Assembly (NCBI RefSeq): GCF_002959965.1
Contig: NZ_PREV01000026.1
Span: 1,588,501 to 1,652,500, forward strand
Direction of reading: 5' to 3'
Length of the DNA stretch: 64,000 nucleotides
From: Microbulbifer pacificus
Lineage (GTDB): Bacteria > Pseudomonadota > Gammaproteobacteria > Pseudomonadales > Cellvibrionaceae
Both the position numbers and the translations under genes were made by a program. Shown in pieces: positions 8,777 through 18,790 of this stretch. How positions within the stretch are numbered: position 1 is the first letter of the stretch; each line of letters begins with the position of its first letter. The notes beneath the pieces were generated by a model. The model searched no databases, was not told the origin of the DNA, and saw nothing but the letters and a program-made list of their open reading frames with translations.

Positions 8777-8884
8777 CCGGGTATGGGTTTTCGGAAGCGT
8801 CGGCAACAGGGATGTTGCCGACGCAGCGTACAGGGACGTATTCCCAGGGGGGCGCCTAGCCCGGTTCCGAAAACCCATACCCGG
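8777..8884 (+). repeat. Dispersed palindromic element, copy B
   Basis: Outer arms of 19 bp are perfect: 8777-8795 (CCGGGTATGGGTTTTCGGA) and 8866-8884. An inner hairpin at 8797-8824 has 12-bp arms (GCGTCGGCAACA/TGTTGCCGACGC) with loop GGGA. The core CAGGGACGTATTCCC follows on the plus strand. It sits between the DUF423 gene and the rpoH terminator, in the opposite orientation to copy A. Confidence 0.9.
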
Positions 8885-8935
8885 TACCGAACCGCCACAA
8901 ACCCGCTTCAGAGCACCAACACCATACCCTCAGAT

Positions 8936-8965
8936 AAGAAAAAACCGCGCGTAGAGCGCGGTTCT
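8936..8965 (-). terminator. rpoH terminator
   Basis: On the minus strand a stem ACCGCGC/GCGCGGT with a short loop is followed by TTTTTTC, about 30 bases after the rpoH stop. Confidence 0.85.
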
Positions 8966-8992
8966 TACCATCCGGCTGAATCAGGAGGGCTA

Positions 8993-9847
8993 TCAGGCCT
9001 CCATCGCCACCCGGACTTTCTTCATGGCGTTCTTTTCCAGCTGGCGGATACGCTCGGCGGAAACGCCGTATTTATCAGCCAGCTCGTGCAGGGTGGCTTT
9101 GTTGTCGCTCAGCCAGCGCGCCTCGATGATATCGCGGCTGCGGTCGTCCAACTGCTCCATTGCCATCGCCAGGTTATTCACACTGGTTTCTTCCCAGTTG
9201 TCCTGCTCCAGCATCGCCGCCGGATCATAGCGGCGGTCCTCCAGGTAATGGGCCGGTGCCTGCCAGGCGGAATCGTCATCATCGTCCACACCGGCATCGA
9301 ACGCCGCATCGTGGGCCGCGAGACGGCCTTCCATATCGTGCACGTGCGCCACGTCCACATTCAATTCTTCCGCCACCCGCTTGGCTTCCTCATTGGTCAG
9401 CCAGGCCAGCGACTTCTTGTGACCGCGCAGATTGAAGAACAGCTTGCGCTGCGCCTTGGTGGTCGCGATCTTGACGATGCGCCAGTTGCGCAGGATGAAC
9501 TCGTGAATCTCCGCCTTGATCCAGTGCACCGCGAAGGACACCAGACGTACCCCCTTCTCGGGGTTGAAACGCTTCACCGCCTTCATCAGGCCCACATTGC
9601 CCTCCTGAATCAGGTCGCCCTGGTTCAGACCGTATCCGGAGTAGGACTTGGCGATGTGCACAACGAAGCGCAGGTGAGACATGACCAGCTGGCGGGCAGC
9701 TTCCAGGTCATTGTTGTAGTAGAGATCTTCCGCGAGCTTCTTTTCTTCCTCGGCGGACAGTACTTCAAAGCCGCTGACTGTCTGGATATAGGCGTTCAGA
9801 TTACCGCCCGGAGACAGGGTATGGATCGGCTGCAGACTGGTTCCCAT
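8993..9847 (-). CDS. rpoH: Heat-shock sigma factor sigma-32
   Basis: 284 residues, the usual RpoH length. Region 2 is seen at about residues 75-125 ([20 protein letters not shown], then [20 protein letters not shown]). The RpoH box QRKLFFNLR, specific to this subfamily and involved in turnover and core binding, follows near residue 133. A region 4 helix-turn-helix ([20 protein letters not shown]) ends the protein. It directs RNA polymerase to heat-shock promoters. It follows ftsYEX on the same strand, as in Pseudomonas and E. coli, but across a 348-base gap likely to hold its own promoters. Confidence 0.97.
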   Translation of the reverse strand: MGTSLQPIHTLSPGGNLNAYIQTVSGFEVLSAEEEKKLAEDLYYNNDLEAARQLVMSHLRFVVHIAKSYSGYGLNQGDLIQEGNVGLMKAVKRFNPEKGVRLVSFAVHWIKAEIHEFILRNWRIVKIATTKAQRKLFFNLRGHKKSLAWLTNEEAKRVAEELNVDVAHVHDMEGRLAAHDAAFDAGVDDDDDSAWQAPAHYLEDRRYDPAAMLEQDNWEETSVNNLAMAMEQLDDRSRDIIEARWLSDNKATLHELADKYGVSAERIRQLEKNAMKKVRVAMEA

Positions 9848-10195
9848 TCAGGATTCTCCTCGTAACTCTTGTTACTGCTCGTGGCAGTTGCCCCGCTTGG
9901 CACTTGCTGCCCGGACTGTTTCTTACCGGGACCAGTAGTTTGCGGCGGCTTGCCCCCCCCGGCCCTTGGCTGCATCAGCCTCAAAGCGGCACCGGACGTG
10001 CAAAGTTGGCCACAGTTTAGCACCCACAGGCGGAAATGGAACCCCGTTTGGGAGCCGCCTGCAAACCGCGCCAAGCCTTGATTTCCGTTGGGTTAGAGCA
10101 GTTATCCACAGGGGAAGTTCCGGGCTTTACGAAACTTGACTGACCACCGGGTCGACGCAGTTATTCGTCTTTACAGGGATACGCACGGAGACGGT
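9848..10195. other. rpoH upstream region
   Basis: 348 bases between ftsX and rpoH, both on the minus strand. It contains a DnaA-box sequence at 10102-10110 and GC-rich patches, but I cannot place a confident heat-shock or sigma-70 promoter. Confidence 0.5.
10102..10110 (+). promoter_or_regulatory. Consensus DnaA box upstream of rpoH
   Basis: TTATCCACA, an exact match to the strict DnaA box, lies 255 bases before the rpoH start. DnaA-box-dependent repression of rpoH promoters is known in E. coli, so this may be functional, but a 9-mer can also occur by chance. Confidence 0.4.
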
Positions 10196-11206
10196 CTATC
10201 GGGGCTGAATGGCCGAGATATGCCGCGCCACCGCCAGCCACGCCCCGGTCAGCCCGAGCAGCGCCGCGCCACCGGCCAGTCCCAGCAGATAGGTGACTCC
10301 CGGTCCATCAAGCTGGAAACTGCTGCCGTACGAGCCCGCCAGCCCACTCACCGGCCCCGCCAGCAACCAGACCCCGACACTCACCAACAGCCAGGCAATC
10401 AGCCCTCCGACCAGGCCATAAACCAGCCCCGTATACAGGAAAGGCCGGCGCACAAACGCATCCGTACCGCCCACCAGCTTCACCACCAGAATCTCCTCCC
10501 GGCGGCTCTCGATATGCAGACGGATACTGTTCACCACCACCAGCAGCACCCCCAGCGCCAGCAAAAAAGCCAGCCCCAGGCTCATGCGCCTGCCAAGCTC
10601 GGTGAGCTGCGCCAGCCGCTGTACCCAGGCCATATCCAGTACCACCGAGTCTGTCAGCGCACTCTCCCGCAGGCGCGCCGCCAACGCCTCCAGCGCCACA
10701 CTTTCGGCACCGGATGGACGCACCAGCAACACCGCCGGCAGCGGATTGCTCTCCATACCGGCGAGCGCATCCCCCAATCCCGACGCCTGCTGGAACTCTG
10801 CCAGCGCCTGCTCCGGTGAAATGTAGGTCACCTCCGCCACCAGCGGGTCTGCGCGCAGCCTGTCGGTCCAACCGGACACCGCCTCGTCCTTCGCGCCCTT
10901 ATGCAGGAATACCGAAATCTGCGGCTGCCCGTCCCAGCCCGCCACCGCGCGCTGAAAATTGGTGAGCCCCAGCTGCAGGGCCGCCGGCAGCGCGAGCGCG
11001 ATCGCAATCACCAGCGCGGTCATACCGCTGGACATGGGCGACGCGAAAAAACGCACCCAGGATTCATGCCACATCTCTTTGTGATGCCCCAACCAGCTGC
11101 GCAGGCGATCACCGCCACTGGTGCGCGCGGTCACCGCGCCGGCAGCGCGCGGGCGCTCCGCCTGGGCCTGAGAGGCTCGTGAGGGAGAATTAATACGCTG
11201 GTTCAC
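10196..11206 (-). CDS. ftsX: Cell division protein FtsX
   Basis: 336 residues. A basic cytosolic N-terminus is followed by a first membrane segment (about residues 62-82), a large periplasmic domain (about 85-210) and three more membrane segments at the C-terminus (including FLLALGVLLVVVNSIRL and a Gly/Leu-rich last segment). It is the membrane half of the FtsEX complex, which controls periplasmic amidase activation at the septum. The start overlaps the 3' end of ftsE by 17 bases, indicating coupled translation. Confidence 0.95.
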   Translation of the reverse strand: MNQRINSPSRASQAQAERPRAAGAVTARTSGGDRLRSWLGHHKEMWHESWVRFFASPMSSGMTALVIAIALALPAALQLGLTNFQRAVAGWDGQPQISVFLHKGAKDEAVSGWTDRLRADPLVAEVTYISPEQALAEFQQASGLGDALAGMESNPLPAVLLVRPSGAESVALEALAARLRESALTDSVVLDMAWVQRLAQLTELGRRMSLGLAFLLALGVLLVVVNSIRLHIESRREEILVVKLVGGTDAFVRRPFLYTGLVYGLVGGLIAWLLVSVGVWLLAGPVSGLAGSYGSSFQLDGPGVTYLLGLAGGAALLGLTGAWLAVARHISAIQPR

Positions 11207-11873
11207 GGCTCGGGTATCCGTCGTAAATCAGTTGCCCCTGCTGCAGGGTGAGGACGCGCTGTCTCATGCGCGCGATCAGTTCGAGATCGTGGCTCGCGAT
11301 CAGCACCGTAGTGCCCACCGCATTGAAATCGCGAAACAGCCCCATGATCTCCTCCGACAGCTTCGGATCCAGGTTACCGGTGGGTTCGTCCGCCACCAGC
11401 ACCGCAGGCTTGTTCACCACCGCGCGGGCAATACCCACCCGCTGCTGCTCGCCCCCGGAGAGCACGATAGGGTTCTGGTTTTCCTTGTGCAGCAAACCCA
11501 CCTTGTCCAGCGCCGCACGCACCCGGCGCCCGACCTCGCGCTTGCTGCAACCGGAAACCGACAGCGGCAGGGCAACGTTGTCGAACACACTGCGGTCGAA
11601 CAGCAGCTGGTGATTCTGGAACACGATGCCGAGATTCCGGCGGTAGTAGGGGATCTGGCTGTTGCGCAGCCGGTTGAGATTCTGTCCACCGACAATGACA
11701 TTGCCGCGGGTGGGCCGCTCGATGGCGGTGAGGAGCTTGAGCAAAGTGCTCTTGCCGGCACCGGAGTGACCGGTTAGAAACACCATTTCCGCGCGCTCGA
11801 TTTCCAGGCTCACGCGCCCAAGCGCGTCCTGCCCGGACTCATAGCGTTTGTTGACGTTATCGAATTGGATCAT
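11190..11873 (-). CDS. ftsE: Cell division ATP-binding protein FtsE
   Basis: 227 residues. It has Walker A GHSGAGKST (about residues 35-43), the signature LSGGEQQRVGIARAV and Walker B VLVADEPTGNLD, followed by the H-loop ASHD. It energises FtsX at the divisome. The gene precedes ftsX and follows ftsY across a 218-base spacer occupied by palindromic copy C. Tight gene order ftsY-ftsE-ftsX-rpoH is standard in gammaproteobacteria. Confidence 0.97.
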   Translation of the reverse strand: MIQFDNVNKRYESGQDALGRVSLEIERAEMVFLTGHSGAGKSTLLKLLTAIERPTRGNVIVGGQNLNRLRNSQIPYYRRNLGIVFQNHQLLFDRSVFDNVALPLSVSGCSKREVGRRVRAALDKVGLLHKENQNPIVLSGGEQQRVGIARAVVNKPAVLVADEPTGNLDPKLSEEIMGLFRDFNAVGTTVLIASHDLELIARMRQRVLTLQQGQLIYDGYPSREPAY

Positions 11874-11946
11874 GAGCGCGTTTTTGTTGTTCTTTGATTC
11901 TTCGAACTCTGATCGAAGTGATCAGCTCGACGCGAAGGCGCTGATG

Positions 11947-12040
11947 CCGGGTACGGCCTTGTGAGACCTTCCGCGAGAGGGACCTCGCGGAAGAGCCCCC
12001 AGGGATGGGTTCACGGCGTGTCTCACAAGGCCGTACCCGG
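11947..12040 (+). repeat. Dispersed palindromic element, copy C (between ftsY and ftsE)
   Basis: Outer arms of 20 bp are perfect: 11947-11966 (CCGGGTACGGCCTTGTGAGA) and 12021-12040. An inner hairpin at 11968-11993 has 10-bp arms (CTTCCGCGAG/CTCGCGGAAG). The core is CAGGGATGGGTTCAC at 12000-12014. It occupies the gap inside the ftsYEX gene group, in antisense orientation to those genes. Confidence 0.92.
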
Positions 12041-12091
12041 TAGCAGCGCCGCCACCCAACATGTTCTGTGCAATTTTTTTGTTCGCTGCAA

Positions 12092-13330
12092 TCAGCCCTG
12101 AGCCCGGTTAAACAGCGCGGCGACAAAGTCCTTCGCCACAAACGGCTGCAGGTCTTCCGACTGCTCGCCGACGCCGATAAAGCGTACCGGAATCCCCAGC
12201 TTCTGTGCCAGCGCGAAAATCACCCCACCCTTGGCGGTGCCGTCCAGCTTGGTCAGTACCAGACCGGTAACCCCGGCGGCATTCTTGAAGGTCTCCGCCT
12301 GGGAAATGGCATTCTGTCCAGTGCCCGCATCCAGCACCAGCAGTACCTCGTGGGGCGCGGACGCATCCAGTTTGCCCATCACCCGACGCACCTTTGAAAG
12401 CTCTTCCATCAGGTTGGACTTGTTGTGCAGGCGGCCGGCAGTATCGGCGATCACCACATCCACGCCGCGGGATTTGGCGGACTGTATCGCATCAAAGATG
12501 ACGGACGCACTATCGGCGCCAGTGTGCTGCGCCACCACCGGTACATTGTGACGCTGCCCCCACACCTGCAGCTGCTCCACCGCCGCTGCGCGGAAAGTAT
12601 CACCGGCGGCCAGCATCACGGACTTGCCCTCGTTCAGGTAGCGGTGCGCAAGCTTGCCGATGGTGGTGGTCTTGCCAACACCATTGACGCCCACCACCAG
12701 AATCACGAACGGCTGTTTGGCCTCGTCGATAACGAGCGGCGCCTCGACCCGGTCCAGAAGGCTCGCCAGCTCTTCCTGCAGCGCGGCATACAGCGCTTCG
12801 CCGTTGGACAGCTCACGGCGAGAGACGCGCTCGGTGAGGCGGTCGATGATCTCGGTGGTGGCATCCACGCCCACATCCGCCATCAGCAGCTGGGTCTCCA
12901 GCTCCTCCATCAGGTCTTCATCGATTTCCTTGGCGCCGAGAAACAGGTTGCCCATGCCCTCGGCAAACTGACTGCTGGTGCGCGCGAGACCACGACGGAT
13001 GCGAGCAAAGAAACCTTCTTTTTTCGGCTTTTCCTGAGTGACCGGCTGCTGCGGCACAGGCTCTTCTGCCACAACAAGCGGCGCGGGCTCTGGTGTAGCC
13101 GGGTCGAAGGTCGCCTCCGGCGCCTCTTCCACGGAGAGTTTTTCTTCCACCGCCTCCACGGCAACAGCGGGTTCCTGAACCGCCTCAGACTCGACGGGCG
13201 CCGCCTTCAGATTGTCCGGGATCTCAAATACGGGCTCGCCCACCAGAGGACTGGCGGCACCCACCTGGGTGGATTCGTTATCGCCGGATTCGCCCTCGGG
13301 CTTCTTCTTGCGCAGAAAATCAAAAATCAT
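12092..13330 (-). CDS. ftsY: Signal recognition particle receptor FtsY
   Basis: 412 residues from the ATG at 13330 (MIFDFLRKKK). The frame is open for 31 further codons upstream, without support. An acidic, Glu/Pro/Val-rich A domain spans about residues 10-120. The helical N domain follows (about 125-205), then the GTPase G domain with GVNGVGKTTTIGKLA, DTAGRLHNK and TKLDGTAKGG. It receives SRP-ribosome complexes at the membrane. It is divergent from rsmD with about 150 bases between them. Confidence 0.96.
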   Translation of the reverse strand: MIFDFLRKKKPEGESGDNESTQVGAASPLVGEPVFEIPDNLKAAPVESEAVQEPAVAVEAVEEKLSVEEAPEATFDPATPEPAPLVVAEEPVPQQPVTQEKPKKEGFFARIRRGLARTSSQFAEGMGNLFLGAKEIDEDLMEELETQLLMADVGVDATTEIIDRLTERVSRRELSNGEALYAALQEELASLLDRVEAPLVIDEAKQPFVILVVGVNGVGKTTTIGKLAHRYLNEGKSVMLAAGDTFRAAAVEQLQVWGQRHNVPVVAQHTGADSASVIFDAIQSAKSRGVDVVIADTAGRLHNKSNLMEELSKVRRVMGKLDASAPHEVLLVLDAGTGQNAISQAETFKNAAGVTGLVLTKLDGTAKGGVIFALAQKLGIPVRFIGVGEQSEDLQPFVAKDFVAALFNRAQG

Positions 13331-13477
13331 CGCGTGTGGATTCTTCGACAGGAAATCAGTGACTGGCGGGTGCCGACTGGCAGCCGGCCGCGGAAAGGCG
13401 GTAATCTTAGCACCGCTGACCATTTAACACACAGTCATACCCCCGCCCAATTTTTCTGCAGTAAAGATCCGAGTCCG

Positions 13478-14654
<1,177 letters not shown>

Positions 14655-14755
14655 TCACGGGTTAACACCCGGACCTGGGTGCCATTAGAGTCAGGTCTGA
14701 TACACTCGGGCGATCCCGCGCAAGCGTCAGCGGATCAACAACTCCGGATCGCCCA

Positions 14756-16519
14756 GTGAACAGAAATCTGCCCCTCTCGCTCTCCGCATTCCTCTTTTCC
14801 GCCACCACCACTCTTTTCTCGGCAGCGGTCCTCGCATCGCCCCAGCGCGCGCAGGAAGTACAGCCGGAAATTGCCACCGGGCGCAGCGAGATCAAGTCCG
14901 CGGTCGCCAGCCAATATATGGCGGTCACCGCCAACCCCCACGCCTCTGTCGCCGCGGAACAGATGCTGGCGAAAGGCGGCACTGCCGTGGACGCGGCAAT
15001 CGCCGCGCAACTGGTGCTCGGGCTGGTGGAGCCGCAGTCCTCCGGTATCGGAGGTGGCGCGTTCATGCTGAGCTACCGCGCCGACCAGAAAAAGCTCTTC
15101 TCCTACGACGGTCGTGAAACGGCGCCCATGGCCGTGGATGAAGACTATTTCATCCGCGACGGCCAGCCCCGCGGTTTTCTCGACGCCGTGATCGGCGGGT
15201 ATTCCGTGGGTGTGCCGGGTGTCATGCGCATGCTCGCGCTCGCGCACCAGCGCGATGGCAGGCTGCCGTGGAAAGACCTGCTCCAACCGGCGATTCAACT
15301 CGCCGAGCAAGGCTTTGAAGTTTCCCCCCGGCTGCATCAACTGCTGGTGCAGATGCCGCGGGTGGCGGTGCGCCCGGCGATTCGCGCATACCTGTTTGAT
15401 AAGGATGGCAAGCCGCTGCCAGTTGGCTATCTGCTGAAAAATCCGGAATACGCGGCGACGCTGCGGCAACTGGCGGAAAAGGGTGTACAGCCGTTTTATG
15501 ACGGAGACATTGCCGAGGCCATCGTGGACGCGGTGCGCAACGACCCGGAAAATCCGGGCCTGATGACCCGCGAGGATATGGCCAGCTACCGCGCCAAGGT
15601 GCGCGAACCAGTGTGCAGTGCCTTCCTCACCTATGAAGTTTGCGGTGCGGCGGCGCCGTCTTCCGGTGGCACCACGGTCGGCGCACTGCTGGGTATGTTG
15701 CAGTATTTCCCGCTGGACAAGTTTGATGTGGGCAGCGCCGCGCTCACCCACCTGTTTGTGGAAGCTTCTGAACTTGCCTTCGCCGACCGCAATACCTACT
15801 CCGCCGACCCGGATTTCGTGGACGTGCCAAGCGGAGCGATGGTCGCCGCAGACTATCTCGCCGCGCGCGCGAAGCAGATCAACCCCTCAAAGGCGCAACC
15901 GGCAACTGCCGGTGACCCGGCTGGTTTTGCTCACAAACGCCAGGTAGCGCAGTCGCCGGAGCTGCCGAATACCAGCCACCTGTCCATCGTCGACCAGTAC
16001 GGTAACGGCGTGAGCATGACCACCAGCATCGAAACCGGCTTCGGCTCGCGATTACTGGTGAAGGGATTCCTGCTCAACAACCAGCTCACGGATTTTTCCT
16101 TCGTGCCCACCAATACCGAAAAGCAAAAAGTGGCGAACCGTATCGAACCCGGCAAGCGTCCACGCTCCTCCATGTCTCCCACCATCGTATTCAACGCCGA
16201 TGGCAGCCTGCGTCTGCTGGTGGGATCACCCGGGGGTTCGCGCATCATCGACTACACGGCGCGCACCATCCTGTATCACCTGGCCAAGGGGATGCCCATC
16301 GCGGAAGCTATCCACGCCGGCAATATCACCGCGATCGGCTTCCAGGTGGAAGTGGAGCCCGAAGCGCTTTCCGATGCCGAATTGAGCAAACTGGAAACCC
16401 TCGGCCACAAGGTTGTGCGCAAGGAGTTGAACAGCGGCATCCACGCGATCGCACTGATGGACGGCAAACTGCACGGCGGCGCGGACACCCGCCGCGAAGG
16501 CAGCGCTGCCGGGCGTTAA
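14756..16519 (+). CDS. ggt: Gamma-glutamyltransferase (periplasmic)
   Basis: 587 residues from a GTG start. The Sec signal peptide ends near residue 28 (AVLAS). DGRETAP with the substrate-binding Arg120 and the PQSSGIGGGAFML block mark the large subunit. The autocleavage nucleophile is Thr406 in NTSHLSIVD, which would become the first residue of the small subunit. RPRSSMSPTIV and VGSPGGSRI complete the active site. It hydrolyses or transfers the gamma-glutamyl group of glutathione in the periplasm. The nucleophile context is T-S-H rather than the T-T-H of E. coli, seen in other bacterial homologues. A small exporter gene follows after 15 bases. Confidence 0.93.
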   Translation: MNRNLPLSLSAFLFSATTTLFSAAVLASPQRAQEVQPEIATGRSEIKSAVASQYMAVTANPHASVAAEQMLAKGGTAVDAAIAAQLVLGLVEPQSSGIGGGAFMLSYRADQKKLFSYDGRETAPMAVDEDYFIRDGQPRGFLDAVIGGYSVGVPGVMRMLALAHQRDGRLPWKDLLQPAIQLAEQGFEVSPRLHQLLVQMPRVAVRPAIRAYLFDKDGKPLPVGYLLKNPEYAATLRQLAEKGVQPFYDGDIAEAIVDAVRNDPENPGLMTREDMASYRAKVREPVCSAFLTYEVCGAAAPSSGGTTVGALLGMLQYFPLDKFDVGSAALTHLFVEASELAFADRNTYSADPDFVDVPSGAMVAADYLAARAKQINPSKAQPATAGDPAGFAHKRQVAQSPELPNTSHLSIVDQYGNGVSMTTSIETGFGSRLLVKGFLLNNQLTDFSFVPTNTEKQKVANRIEPGKRPRSSMSPTIVFNADGSLRLLVGSPGGSRIIDYTARTILYHLAKGMPIAEAIHAGNITAIGFQVEVEPEALSDAELSKLETLGHKVVRKELNSGIHAIALMDGKLHGGADTRREGSAAGR

Positions 16520-16534
16520 ACAAGGTAAATGGTT

Positions 16535-16861
16535 ATGATCAACCCCTGGTTTCTTTTACTCATTGCCGGCCTACTGGAAGTGGGCTGGGCCATCGGCCTC
16601 AAGTACACCGAAGGGTTCAGTAAACCCCTGCCGAGCCTGCTCACGATCATCACCATGATCGCGAGTTTTTACTGTCTTGCGCAGGCATTGAAGACCATAC
16701 CGGTCGGTACCGGCTACGCGGTATGGACGGGCATCGGCGCGGTGGGCACGGCCATTCTCGGCATCGTGCTGTTTGCCGAATCCACCGCGTTGCCCCGCAT
16801 ACTCTGTATCGGGCTGATCGTGGCCGGCATCGCGGGCCTCAAACTGACCTCACCCGTCTGA
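16535..16861 (+). CDS. gdx: SMR family guanidinium exporter (Gdx/SugE type)
   Basis: 108 residues, four membrane helices. The essential glutamate is Glu15 in [13 protein letters not shown], and the segment [18 protein letters not shown] is typical of the Gdx subgroup rather than EmrE-like multidrug exporters. It should exchange guanidinium for protons as a dual-topology dimer. AAGG is better spaced for the ATG at 16535 than for the one at 16529. No guanidine riboswitch is visible in front, and the gene appears to be read through from ggt. Confidence 0.88.
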   Translation: MINPWFLLLIAGLLEVGWAIGLKYTEGFSKPLPSLLTIITMIASFYCLAQALKTIPVGTGYAVWTGIGAVGTAILGIVLFAESTALPRILCIGLIVAGIAGLKLTSPV

Positions 16862-17008
16862 TTTCGGAGATACCCAACCGCCTCTTGTCACCGCGGCAGC
16901 TAAACCAGGCGGAAACGAGTGCGGCCAGGAAAGGCAATATCATAATCATTGGCGAGAGCCGGATGGGACAACGGCTCAAACTCAGGGTTGTGACGAACAG
17001 GTTCCCAA

Positions 17009-17824
17009 TCAGCGTTGGCAGCGGGGGCAGAAGAAAGTGTTGCGCTGGCCGATGATCTGTTCGCGGATGGTGCCGGGGCAGCGGGGGCAGGGCAGGCCGG
17101 CGCGGCCGTAGGCATTCAGTTGCTGCGCGAAGTAGCCGGGTTTGCCGTCGCCGCCGACGAAATCCTTGAGGGTAGTGCCGCCCTGTTCGATGGCGGCGGC
17201 CAGTACCGTCTTGATCGCTTCGACCAGACGCTCGTAGCGGGTGCGGGTAATTTTGCCTGCGGGCGTCTGCGGGCGGATACCGGCCATGAACAGAGCCTCG
17301 CTCGCATAAATATTGCCGACGCCGACGACGATGCGGCCGTCCATGATGAAGCTCTTTACCGGGGCCTTGCGGCCGCGGGACCGGCTGAACAGGTAATCTC
17401 CGTGGAAGTCGTCGCTCAGCGGCTCGGGGCCGAGGTGGGCGATAAGCTCGTGGCCGGCGATGGCCTCAGTGGTCCACAACAGGGCACCAAAGCGGCGGGG
17501 ATCGTGGAAGCGCAGGCGCTGGCCACTGTCGAGCAGCCAGTCGATGTGGTCGTGCTTCTGTGGCAGCAGATTGCCATCGACGATGCGCAGGCTGCCGGAC
17601 ATACCCAGGTGCCAGATGGCCATACCCCTGTCGGTCTGCACCAGCAGGTATTTGGCGCGACGCTCGAGATGCTCGATGCGGGCGCCTTTGATTTTCTCGG
17701 CGAAATCCACATCCACCGGCCAGCGCAGGCTGTGCTGGCGGATTTCGCACAGCTTCACCCTGCGACCCTCCAGATGGGGAGCCAGGCCACGTTTGGTGGT
17801 TTCTACTTCTGGTAACTCGGGCAT
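17009..17824 (-). CDS. mutM: Formamidopyrimidine-DNA glycosylase
   Basis: 271 residues from the ATG at 17824. The mature N-terminus PELPEVETT carries the catalytic proline and glutamate. A middle helix-two-turn-helix includes VGVGNIYASEALF (about residues 168-180). The C-terminal zinc finger has CPRC...CPRC with 16 residues between the pairs, ending at QR. It removes oxidised purines such as 8-oxoguanine and nicks the abasic site. The frame is open for 45 codons upstream, but the conserved N-terminus fixes the start. Confidence 0.97.
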   Translation of the reverse strand: MPELPEVETTKRGLAPHLEGRRVKLCEIRQHSLRWPVDVDFAEKIKGARIEHLERRAKYLLVQTDRGMAIWHLGMSGSLRIVDGNLLPQKHDHIDWLLDSGQRLRFHDPRRFGALLWTTEAIAGHELIAHLGPEPLSDDFHGDYLFSRSRGRKAPVKSFIMDGRIVVGVGNIYASEALFMAGIRPQTPAGKITRTRYERLVEAIKTVLAAAIEQGGTTLKDFVGGDGKPGYFAQQLNAYGRAGLPCPRCPGTIREQIIGQRNTFFCPRCQR

Positions 17825-17913
17825 TGACTGGGTACCGGGGGTTGCCACTAGTTGGTTCTGTGGCGGCTCCGCTATCGAAGCCTTCGCATTGGAGTGTGGC
17901 GCTTCGAACAGGC

Positions 17914-17942
17914 ACAAAAAAGCCCGGAAAACCGGGCTTTTT
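17914..17942 (-). terminator. Terminator of the rpmB-rpmG operon
   Basis: A near-symmetric hairpin AGCCCGG/CCGGGCT with A- and T-runs, 22 bases past the rpmG stop. Confidence 0.9.
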
Positions 17943-17963
17943 CGCGAACAGGACGGCAATCAA

Positions 17964-18119
17964 TTACTTGATTTTGCCTTCCTTGTATACAACGTGCTTG
18001 CGAACAACGGGATCGTACTTTTTGATCTCCATTTTCTCAGGCATGTTGCGCTTGTTCTTGTCGGTGGTGTAGAAGTGGCCGGTGCCGGCGCTGGAATTCA
18101 GACGAATCTTGTCACGCAT
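17964..18119 (-). CDS. rpmG: 50S ribosomal protein L33
   Basis: 51 residues, beginning [19 protein letters not shown] and ending EGKIK. It has no cysteines, so it is the zinc-independent form of L33. It follows rpmB after 33 bases, the standard rpmB-rpmG operon, with a strong terminator behind it. It is a large-subunit protein near the E site. Confidence 0.96.
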   Translation of the reverse strand: MRDKIRLNSSAGTGHFYTTDKNKRNMPEKMEIKKYDPVVRKHVVYKEGKIK

Positions 18120-18152
18120 TGCTCTATCTCCAATCTGCTGTCAGGACAGCAA

Positions 18153-18389
18153 TTAAACTTTTTCGCCGCGCGCGCGCAGCTCGGCCAGGACGCTATCGAT
18201 ACCTTTCTTATCGATAATGCGCATGCCTTTAGTGGATACACGCAGTTTAACGAAGCGCTTCTCTGCTTCCACCCAGAAACGGTGGGACTGCAGGTTCGGC
18301 ACGAAGCGACGCTTGGTGCGGTTTTTGGCGTGAGAAACGTTGTTTCCGGTTACCGGGCGCTTACCGGTTACCTGACATACCTTGGACAT
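18153..18389 (-). CDS. rpmB: 50S ribosomal protein L28
   Basis: 78 residues, beginning [17 protein letters not shown] and ending LRARGEKV, almost identical in pattern to the E. coli protein. It has a single Cys5 and no CxxC pair, so it is the zinc-free form. It is first gene of the rpmB-rpmG pair. Confidence 0.97.
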   Translation of the reverse strand: MSKVCQVTGKRPVTGNNVSHAKNRTKRRFVPNLQSHRFWVEAEKRFVKLRVSTKGMRIIDKKGIDSVLAELRARGEKV

Positions 18390-18790
18390 CTGATTGGCCT
18401 CTTTAAAACTCTCGTGCCCTCTGCACTGGGGCGGGGCAGGGACTAAATTCGTTATCCAGCGGTCCGCGGGATCTGTACAGAATCTGGCCCGGCCGCAAAG
18501 AGCGGCGTTTTATACCAGAACACCCTATGGGGGGCAAGTTTTGATCAATCTTTTTGCTGTCTGAATGGCCACTGGGCGCCGAGATCCAATAACGAGCTAG
18601 CCTCAGAAGCTTCGAAGCGCGTGACGTGACGCGAAGGTCGAGTGCCGGGGGCGGGTTTTCGAAACCGTCGGCGACAGGAAGTCGCCGCCGGAGCGCCCAG
18701 GGATGGGTTCACAGTGATTTCGAAAACCCGCCCCCGGCACTTGGCCGCCACAATGCGACCTACGAAGTTCAGCGCAAGGGACTCCGGGGG
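18390..18790. other. Intergenic region rpmB-radC
   Basis: 401 bases. The part next to rpmB must hold its promoter. The part next to radC is largely filled by palindromic copy D (18641-18741). No further gene or RNA is recognised. Confidence 0.6.
18641..18741 (+). repeat. Dispersed palindromic element, copy D
   Basis: Outer arms of 24 bp are perfect, 18641-18664 and 18718-18741, with key part GGGGGCGGGTTTTCGAAA. The inner hairpin GTCGGCGAC/GTCGCCGCC is 8 of 9 paired. The core CAGGGATGGGTTCAC lies at 18698-18712. It stands 50 bases past the radC stop. Confidence 0.92.

Noticed and set aside
12425..13477. In-frame extension of rsmD by about 350 codons
   Set aside because: The extension is antisense to ftsY; the conserved RsmD N-terminus begins at 13478.
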